A DNA stretch of 5,212 nucleotides, taken from assembly GCA_938023775.1 (NCBI GenBank), contig CALJDB010000100.1:1-5212 (forward strand). The letters are read 5' to 3'. The position numbers and the translations under genes were made by a program. Each line of letters starts with the position of its first letter. The first letter of the stretch is position 1. Below, piece after piece: positions 1-3,899 of this stretch. The stretch is from an uncultured Clostridia bacterium. Lineage in GTDB: Bacteria; Bacillota; Clostridia; Oscillospirales; Oscillospiraceae. Below the pieces are notes generated by a model. It was not told the origin of the DNA, did no database searches, and saw only the letters and a program-made list of their open reading frames with translations.

Positions 1-1
1 C

Positions 2-643
2 TCCGGCAAGAGTACGCTCCTGCGCTGCGCCACGTTTCTGGAGACGGTGGACTCCGGCTCCATCCGCTATATGGACACCGATGCCGTCACGACGGACGAA
101 TACGGCAACTGCCGCTATTTGCCCGCGGCGGAGCTGAAGGCGGTCAAGCGCTGCTTCGGGCTCGTGTTCCAGTCCTTTAATCTTTTCCCCCACTTCACGG
201 TGCTGAAAAACGTGATGGACGCGCCCGTTTCCGTGCAGAAGCGCGACAAAAAAACCGTGCGCGCCGAGGCGATGGAGCTGCTGCGCAAGATGGGGCTGGA
301 GGATAAGGCGCGCGCCTATCCCGGCGAGCTCTCCGGCGGCCAGCAGCAGCGCGTCGCCATCGCCCGCGCGCTCGCGATGAAGCCGGATATCCTGTTTTTC
401 GACGAGCCGACCAGCGCGCTGGACCCGGAGCTGACCGGCGAGGTGCTCCGCGTCATCCGCCAGCTCGCGGAGGAGAAGATGACGATGGTCATCGTCACCC
501 ACGAAATGCCCTTCGCCCGCGCGGTCAGCAACCGCGTCGTCTTCATGGACGGCGGCGTCATCGTGGAGCAGGGCGACCCCGAGTCCGTCTTCGGCGCGCC
601 GCAGCAGGAGCGCACGCGGCAGTTTTTGAAAAAGTTCGACTAA
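2..643 (+). CDS. Polar amino acid ABC transporter ATP-binding protein (5' truncated)
   Basis: This is the cytoplasmic ATPase subunit of an ABC importer of the polar amino acid (GlnQ/HisP) class; it hydrolyses ATP to power amino acid uptake. The reading frame is already open at the left edge: the first visible residues are SGKST, the end of Walker A, so about 30-40 N-terminal residues are missing. Counting that Ser as residue 1, 213 residues are visible. They include the Q-loop ([17 protein letters not shown], Gln at about 67), the signature LSGGQQQR (110-117), Walker B ILFFDEP with Asp134/Glu135, the D-loop SALDPE and the H-loop Thr-His157-Glu. The stretch [21 protein letters not shown] before the Q-loop is longer than in enterobacterial GlnQ and is, from memory, common in Firmicutes versions. 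All catalytic motifs present are intact. The GTG at 47 is not the start, because Walker A lies upstream of it. The binding protein and permease are presumably upstream. Substrate specificity cannot be read from this subunit. Confidence 0.95.
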   Translation, partial: SGKSTLLRCATFLETVDSGSIRYMDTDAVTTDEYGNCRYLPAAELKAVKRCFGLVFQSFNLFPHFTVLKNVMDAPVSVQKRDKKTVRAEAMELLRKMGLEDKARAYPGELSGGQQQRVAIARALAMKPDILFFDEPTSALDPELTGEVLRVIRQLAEEKMTMVIVTHEMPFARAVSNRVVFMDGGVIVEQGDPESVFGAPQQERTRQFLKKFD

Positions 644-661
644 GGACGGCGCAGACGCACG

Positions 662-684
662 AAGCGCCCAAAATCTTGGCGCTT
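662..684. repeat. 7-bp perfect inverted repeat between the ATPase and TetR genes
   Basis: AAGCGCC (662-668) and GGCGCTT (678-684) are separated by 9 bases. The repeat lies just after the ATPase stop codon and five bases upstream of the -35 box of the TetR promoter. In RNA it would form a short hairpin, but no clear U-tract follows (GGGCTTGCAATTT), so it is at best a weak terminator. It could also be a protein-binding site upstream of the promoter. The symmetry is seen directly; both functions are inference. Confidence 0.4.
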
Positions 685-688
685 GGGC

Positions 689-716
689 TTGCAATTTGGG
701 ACGCATCGGATATAAT
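689..716 (+). promoter_or_regulatory. Sigma-70-type promoter of the TetR gene
   Basis: A perfect -10 box TATAAT (711-716) is preceded, with a 16-base spacer, by TTGCAA (689-694), which matches the -35 consensus at four of six positions. Transcription would begin around 722-725, about 30 bases before the ATG at 753. This is the best promoter match in the window, and it means the TetR gene need not depend on read-through from the transporter operon upstream. Confidence 0.7.
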
Positions 717-730
717 ATATTTTACCCGAT
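705..730. promoter_or_regulatory. Candidate TetR operator: 26-bp near-palindrome over the -10 box
   Basis: The half-sites ATCGGATATAATA (705-717) and TATTTTACCCGAT (718-730) are reverse complements at 11 of 13 positions; the mismatched pairs are 710/725 and 713/722. The palindrome is centred just after the -10 box and spans it completely. TetR-family dimers typically bind palindromes of this general size overlapping their own promoter and block RNA polymerase. The symmetry is seen directly; assignment as the autoregulatory operator of the next gene is inference from its position and the family's habits. Confidence 0.6.
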
Positions 731-736
731 CTTCAC

Positions 737-744
737 AAAGGAGG
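737..744 (+). promoter_or_regulatory. Ribosome binding site of the TetR gene
   Basis: AAAGGAGG is a near-perfect anti-16S match ending 8 bases before the ATG at 753. It fixes that ATG as the start. A longer in-frame reading from GTG at 696 would begin upstream of the -10 box and is not credible. Confidence 0.85.
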
Positions 745-752
745 CGCTGGCT

Positions 753-1355
753 ATGACATATCAGAGACAGGAGCACGAGCAGAAGCGATCGCAGACCGCC
801 GCCACACGGCAGCTTATCCGGGACGCTTTCATCGACCTTTATCTGCAAAAGCCGCTCTCCAAAATCTCCGTCAGCGAGATCACCGGCGCGAGCCACGTTT
901 CGCGCGGGACCTTCTACCTCTATTTTGAGGACATCTTCCGGCTTCTGGAGAGCGTGGAGGACGAGTTCCTCTCCGGCGTGATGACGCTCAACGCCGCAAC
1001 GATCTTTGAAGCGCTCAAGCGCAAGCCCTCCGTTGACACCTATGTGGAGTCTTACGCCCAGATGCTGGGCTACATTCTGGAGAATAAGCGCATCTTCCGC
1101 GCGCTGCTCACCGGCTCGGAGTCCGTCCACTTCCGCCAAAAGTATGTCGCGAACATCAAGCGCAGCGTCTGCACCATGCTGGAGATCGACAAGCGCGTGC
1201 CGGAGGACCAATGGGACCTCTCCTGCGCGTTCCACGCCGGCGGCGTGATGAATCTGTTTGAAAACTGGATGATGAACGATTTCCGCGACTCCCCGGAGGA
1301 GATCGCCGGGATCGTGTATAAGGCGCTGTTCCGCGGGCTGATGAATCTGCCCTGA
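753..1355 (+). CDS. TetR/AcrR family transcriptional regulator
   Basis: This is a predicted DNA-binding repressor of 200 residues, the usual length for the family. The N-terminal helix-turn-helix spans roughly residues 18-65: ATRQLIRDAFIDLYLQ, then ISVSEITGASHVSRGTFYLYF, the typical recognition region in which the Ser-Arg-Gly-Thr-Phe-Tyr core (50-55) and Tyr57-Phe58 are characteristic. The C-terminal part (about 75-200) is helical, with segments such as ENKRIFRALLTGSE and FHAGGVMNLFENWMMND...SPEEIAGIVYKALFRGLMN. These resemble the TetR_C_8-type ligand/dimerisation domain common in Firmicutes. The first 15 residues are charged and polar, as in many members. It has its own promoter, a palindrome over the -10 box and an intrinsic terminator, so it looks monocistronic and probably autorepressed. 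The inducing ligand cannot be predicted. Targets beyond itself are unknown; the flanking transporters are candidates only by proximity. Confidence 0.92.
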   Translation: MTYQRQEHEQKRSQTAATRQLIRDAFIDLYLQKPLSKISVSEITGASHVSRGTFYLYFEDIFRLLESVEDEFLSGVMTLNAATIFEALKRKPSVDTYVESYAQMLGYILENKRIFRALLTGSESVHFRQKYVANIKRSVCTMLEIDKRVPEDQWDLSCAFHAGGVMNLFENWMMNDFRDSPEEIAGIVYKALFRGLMNLP

Positions 1356-1376
1356 GTCTCCCGCCAACGGAGGAAA

Positions 1377-1426
1377 AGTCCTGCCGTACCGCTTAAAAAA
1401 GCGGCCGGCAGGACTGTTTTTATTTT
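1377..1426 (+). terminator. Strong intrinsic terminator after the TetR gene
   Basis: AGTCCTGCCG (1377-1386) pairs perfectly with CGGCAGGACT (1406-1415). After a small internal loop the stem continues with CCGC (1389-1392) and GCGG (1401-1404), closed by an A-rich loop. The stem is followed at 1417-1426 by five T, one A and four T. It begins 21 bases after the TetR stop codon and isolates that gene from the downstream operon. Confidence 0.93.
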
Positions 1427-1503
1427 CACAGGAAGGTGTTCTGCGGCGGCTCGACACTTTGCGCAGGGCTGTTCAGGGAAAAATAAACGCGGCGCGCAGA
1501 ATT

Positions 1504-1525
1504 GGAAATTGTTTTGGCAATTTTC
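1504..1525. promoter_or_regulatory. Inverted repeat across the -35 region, candidate operator
   Basis: AAATTG (1506-1511) and CAATTT (1518-1523) are perfect reverse complements separated by six bases. A further outer G/C pair is at 1504/1525, with one mismatch between. The dyad overlaps the proposed -35 box of the operon that starts at 1588. A repressor or activator site is plausible, and sugar ABC operons often have one, but the cognate regulator is not identifiable in this window. Confidence 0.4.
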
Positions 1526-1537
1526 TTGTTTTATACT
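1509..1537 (+). promoter_or_regulatory. Candidate promoter of the TIM-barrel/ABC operon
   Basis: TATACT (1532-1537) matches the -10 consensus at five of six positions. TTGTTT (1509-1514), 17 bases upstream, matches the -35 consensus at three of six. A better-looking TTGGCA at 1514-1519 is only 12 bases from the -10 box and is too close. The promoter lies after the TetR terminator and 50 bases before the first gene, in the only AT-rich stretch of the gap. The weak -35 box would fit a regulated promoter. Confidence 0.5.
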
Positions 1538-1587
1538 GTGTTTAAGGTCAAAAAGTTAGGATTTTTGCACGAAAGGCGGAAAAAAGG

Positions 1588-2502
1588 ATGGGAAAGCAAA
1601 GCACGCGCGCGGAGATTCTGGAGCGGCTGCACGGTCAGATGGACCGGGGCAACGCACTTCTGGTTGCGGCCACGGGCAGCGGCCTGAACGCCAAGGCGGC
1701 CGAAAAGGGCGGCACGGACCTCATTATGATTTTGCACACCGGCCTGATGCGCCAGCGCGGTCTGCCCAGCATCGCCGCGCCGGAGCGGCCCACGAACGAG
1801 ATCGTGAAGGAGATGTTCCGCGAGCAGTTCGCGGCGACGGAGTCCATTCCCCTGCTCGCCGGCGTGGACGTCGGTCAGTTCCCCGCCGACGGCGACTTGA
1901 ACGAGCTCATCGACTCGTTTATGGACCTCGGCTTTTCCGGCATCGTGAACTTTCTGAGTGCCGGCGAGGCGGACAGCCCAGAGTTTGTCGCGAACGCAGC
2001 GAAGGACGTGGCGGCGGACGAATTCGGCGCGCTGCGCGTGGCGGGCGAGCGGCAGATGTTTGAAAACTGCCGCGCCAAGGAGGCCGCGGGCGTCGGCTTC
2101 GACCGCGAGGTGGAGATGATTCGTCTGTGCCGCAAACGCGATATTTTCACCATTGTCTATGTGTTTACGCCGGAGCAGGCGGCAAAAATGGCTGCCGCGG
2201 GCGCGGACGCCGTCTCCCCCCACTGCGGCGGCACGGCGGGCGGCCTCGTGGGCCACGCCTTCGCGCTCGATTACGACGCAGCGTGCGCGCGGCTCCAGTC
2301 CATGTTCGACGCGGCGCGCGCGGAGAATCCGGACATCATCCTGCTCGGCCACGGCGGTCCCTTCGCAACCCCGGCGGACACTGCGGAGATGTATCGCCGC
2401 TGCAATGCGCAGGGCTTCACATCCGGCTCCGGCATGGACCGCATCCCCATCGAACGCGCGCTGATCGAAACGGCGCAGGCGTTCAAGACCGCAAATCGGT
2501 AA
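1588..2502 (+). CDS. Phosphoenolpyruvate hydrolase-like TIM-barrel protein (Tm-1 C-terminal domain family)
   Basis: This is a soluble cytoplasmic protein of 304 residues, with no signal peptide or membrane segment. It resembles the PEP_hydrolase/TIM-barrel family (Pfam PF09370, from memory), which includes the C-terminal domain of tomato Tm-1. Recognisable blocks are GSGLNAKAAEKGGTDLIMI (30-48), IPLLAGVD (87-94), GFSGIVNF (115-122), GVGFDREVEMI (168-178), YVF (191-193), AGADAVSPHCGGTAGG (204-219) with His212, LLGHGGPFATPAD (252-264) and GFTSGSGMDRIPIE (276-289). The alternating beta/alpha pattern and the Gly-rich loops near the C-terminus fit a phosphate-binding barrel. The family's physiological reaction is not firmly established, so the PEP-hydrolase name is only a family label. 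About 27 residues (roughly 128-154) appear inserted relative to the family pattern I remember. The ATG at 1588 is preceded at 8 bases by AAAGGCGG. It leads an operon with a sugar-type binding protein and ATPase, suggesting a role in metabolising the imported compound. The usual UPF0261 partner is not in view. Confidence 0.82.
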   Translation: MGKQSTRAEILERLHGQMDRGNALLVAATGSGLNAKAAEKGGTDLIMILHTGLMRQRGLPSIAAPERPTNEIVKEMFREQFAATESIPLLAGVDVGQFPADGDLNELIDSFMDLGFSGIVNFLSAGEADSPEFVANAAKDVAADEFGALRVAGERQMFENCRAKEAAGVGFDREVEMIRLCRKRDIFTIVYVFTPEQAAKMAAAGADAVSPHCGGTAGGLVGHAFALDYDAACARLQSMFDAARAENPDIILLGHGGPFATPADTAEMYRRCNAQGFTSGSGMDRIPIERALIETAQAFKTANR

Positions 2503-2559
2503 TACCGGCGCATCACCGCGCTCCGCGGCTGCCGTTATTCAAAAAAACAAAAAATGAAA

Positions 2560-2566
2560 TTGGAGG
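2560..2566 (+). promoter_or_regulatory. Ribosome binding site that fixes the lipoprotein start
   Basis: TTGGAGG ends five bases before the ATG at 2572. An in-frame ATG at 2554 lies upstream of this site. Starting there would put acidic residues (KLED) before the signal peptide, so the 2572 start, giving MKKVLC, is preferred. Confidence 0.85.
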
Positions 2567-2571
2567 ACATC

Positions 2572-3792
2572 ATGAAAAAAGTACTGTGCATCGCCCTTGC
2601 TCTTGTAATGGTGCTCGGACTCGCCGCCTGCGGCGGAACGACCCAGCCGACTGAAACCAAGCAGCCGGATCCCACCAAGACCCCCGTCACCGAGCAGCCC
2701 TCCGGCGGAACGGAGACCCCGACGCCCGCCGAGCCGACCGTCACGAAGGCGGACCTCGGCATTGAGCCGCTCATCCCGGACGGCGAGACCATTCTGGATT
2801 ACAGCAACAGCGAGTGGGCGACCGTGACCGACCTGCTGGACATCCTCACCGATGAGGATCTGGAGAACGTGAAGAGCCAGAACCTCACCGCCGTCGTCTG
2901 CATGCACGAAAACGCTTCCTACTGGTCCCAGGCGTTCATCGCCGGCATCACCAGCGTGTTCGAGAAGCTGAACATCGAGATCCTGAGCGTCACCGACGCC
3001 GGCTTCGCCGTGGAAAGCATGATCACGAACGTGGAGAACGCCGTGTCCTTAAAGCCGGACCTGATGATCGTCTACGTCCTCGACTCCGGCGCGATGCAGT
3101 CCTGCGTCCAGTCCGCGATCGACGCGGGCATCAAGGTCGTCTACTACGAAGCCGCCGTGGACGGCACCGAGCACGGCACCGACTACATCGGCACCGTCGT
3201 CGCCGACAACTACACCATCAGCTACACCTGCATGCGCCTGATGATCGAAAAGGGCGGCATGGGCCAGTACGCCATCTGCAACATCGACGCCTCCGTCACC
3301 GACGAGAACAGCCGCACCGTGCAGCGCCTGCGCGGCGCACAGGCGGCGGCGAAGGACGCCGGCGTTGAGGTCATCGACTCCTTCACCACGGGCGCCACGC
3401 CCGACACCGGCACTGCCGTCGGCGAGGCGATCGTCATGGCTTATCCCGACATCCTCGGTATCTGGGGCGGCTTCGACGAGCTCGGCATCGCGCTCGGCAA
3501 CGGCGCGAACGCCCTCGGCTTCCACGTCCTCTGCACCGGTCCGGACATGATGGACGCCAGCGCTTACTCCATGGCGACCGACGGCGCCTTCGCCGGCTGC
3601 GGCACCCAGAGCTCCTTTGAGTCCGGTCTCGCCTGCGCCCTCGCCGCCGTCATCGGCGCCGCCGGCAAGGACTGCCCGGAGCGCATCAACACCCCCTGCA
3701 TCGTCGCCACCAAGGAAAATCTGAAGGAGGCATGGGAGCTCTCCTTCCGCATGGAGCTGCCGAGCGAGGTCGCAGCGGCGCTCGCCAAGTAA
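2572..3792 (+). CDS. Sugar-type ABC transporter solute-binding lipoprotein
   Basis: This is an extracytoplasmic ligand-binding subunit of a ribose/galactose-type ABC importer, 406 residues long and anchored to the outer face of the membrane. Residues 1-20 form a lipoprotein signal: MKK, a hydrophobic stretch, and the lipobox LAAC with Cys20 as the lipidation site. Residues 21-57 are a flexible linker rich in Thr, Pro, Glu and Gly. A periplasmic-binding-protein type I fold (Peripla_BP_4-like) follows from about 104: LTAVVCMHENASYWSQAFIAGI, EILSVTDAGF, KPDLMIVYVLDSGAM, AGIKVVYYEA, DYIGTVVADNY, then the second lobe with QRLRGAQAA and PDILGIWGGFDELGIAL. Between linker and fold there is an extra segment of about 45 residues (roughly 58-103). 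The mature protein has nine cysteines besides Cys20, which is many for an exported binding protein. It lies 69 bases after the TIM-barrel gene and 107 before the ATPase gene, so co-transcription is likely. The ligand is unknown. Confidence 0.9.
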   Translation: MKKVLCIALALVMVLGLAACGGTTQPTETKQPDPTKTPVTEQPSGGTETPTPAEPTVTKADLGIEPLIPDGETILDYSNSEWATVTDLLDILTDEDLENVKSQNLTAVVCMHENASYWSQAFIAGITSVFEKLNIEILSVTDAGFAVESMITNVENAVSLKPDLMIVYVLDSGAMQSCVQSAIDAGIKVVYYEAAVDGTEHGTDYIGTVVADNYTISYTCMRLMIEKGGMGQYAICNIDASVTDENSRTVQRLRGAQAAAKDAGVEVIDSFTTGATPDTGTAVGEAIVMAYPDILGIWGGFDELGIALGNGANALGFHVLCTGPDMMDASAYSMATDGAFAGCGTQSSFESGLACALAAVIGAAGKDCPERINTPCIVATKENLKEAWELSFRMELPSEVAAALAK

Positions 3793-3817
3793 GAAAACCA
3801 TAATCTGAAATCATTCA

Positions 3818-3858
3818 GGGCGGCGCCGCCGGCAAAAACCCCTCGGACGGCGCCGCCC
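3818..3858 (+). repeat. Intercistronic stem-loop 1, 11-bp perfect stem
   Basis: GGGCGGCGCCG (3818-3828) pairs perfectly with CGGCGCCGCCC (3848-3858). Past a bulged A, CCG/CGG can extend the stem by three pairs. It sits 25 bases after the stop codon of the binding-protein gene. The following CGCTTTCTC is only a poor T-tract, so it is more likely a 3'-end stabiliser or partial terminator than a full terminator. Stable stem-loops at this place are a known way to keep binding-protein mRNA more abundant than the distal transporter genes. Confidence 0.75.
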
Positions 3859-3878
3859 GCTTTCTCAAAAAAGCGGGC
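3855..3878 (+). repeat. Intercistronic stem-loop 2, abutting the ATPase ribosome binding site
   Basis: GCCCGCTTT (3855-3863) pairs perfectly with AAAGCGGGC (3870-3878) around a six-base loop. Its 5' arm shares GCCC (3855-3858) with the 3' arm of stem-loop 1, so the two cannot both form fully. The 3' arm ends directly at the AAAGGAG ribosome binding site. No U-tract follows, so it is not an intrinsic terminator on this strand. An effect on translation or decay of the ATPase message is inferred. Confidence 0.7.
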
Positions 3879-3885
3879 AAAGGAG
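3879..3885 (+). promoter_or_regulatory. Ribosome binding site of the ATPase gene
   Basis: AAAGGAG is a strong anti-16S match, but it is 14 bases from the TTG at 3900 and 23 bases from the GTG at 3909, longer than usual. A GTG at 3887 is only one base away and opens just a nine-codon frame in another phase. The site therefore points to TTG 3900 as the start with some doubt. Confidence 0.6.
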
Positions 3886-3899
3886 CGTGAAACAAAGCA

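Larger units (their letters stand above)
1427..1587. other. Intergenic leader region of the TIM-barrel/ABC operon
   Basis: No coding sequence is supported here. The part up to about 1500 shows nothing recognisable. From 1500 on it is clearly AT-richer than its surroundings and carries a candidate promoter with an inverted repeat. The leader after the -10 box is about 50 bases and ends in the ribosome binding site AAAGGCGG (1572-1579). I see no riboswitch or leader peptide. Confidence 0.6.

Noticed and set aside
558..1457. Long minus-strand open frame of 299 codons over the TetR gene
   Set aside because: It is antisense to a clear TetR coding frame, has no recognisable domain, is rich in His, Arg and Ala as expected from the complement of GC-rich codons, and runs through the terminator hairpin.
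1514..1537. TTGGCA paired with TATACT as the operon promoter
   Set aside because: The spacer would be only 12 bases, too short for a sigma-70-type promoter.
1502..1687. 61-codon frame from a TTG in the promoter region
   Set aside because: It starts upstream of the -10 box, lacks a ribosome binding site and runs out of frame into the TIM-barrel gene.
1531..2352. Minus-strand open frame of 273 codons over the TIM-barrel gene
   Set aside because: It is a shadow of the + strand gene, with low-complexity composition and no domain or ribosome binding site.
2506..2534. Possible terminator between the TIM-barrel and lipoprotein genes
   Set aside because: The stem is short (CCGCG-CTC-CGCGG, with a loose outer CGGC/GCCG) and is followed by an A-rich tract, not a T-tract, so termination is unlikely.
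2127..2654. Plus-strand 175-codon frame overlapping the TIM-barrel and lipoprotein genes
   Set aside because: It is out of frame with both well-supported genes and consists of Arg/Pro/Gly-rich nonsense.
3049..3801. Minus-strand open frame of 250 codons over the binding-protein gene
   Set aside because: It is Ala/Gly/Val/Asp-rich composition typical of antisense GC-rich coding DNA, and no family is recognisable.
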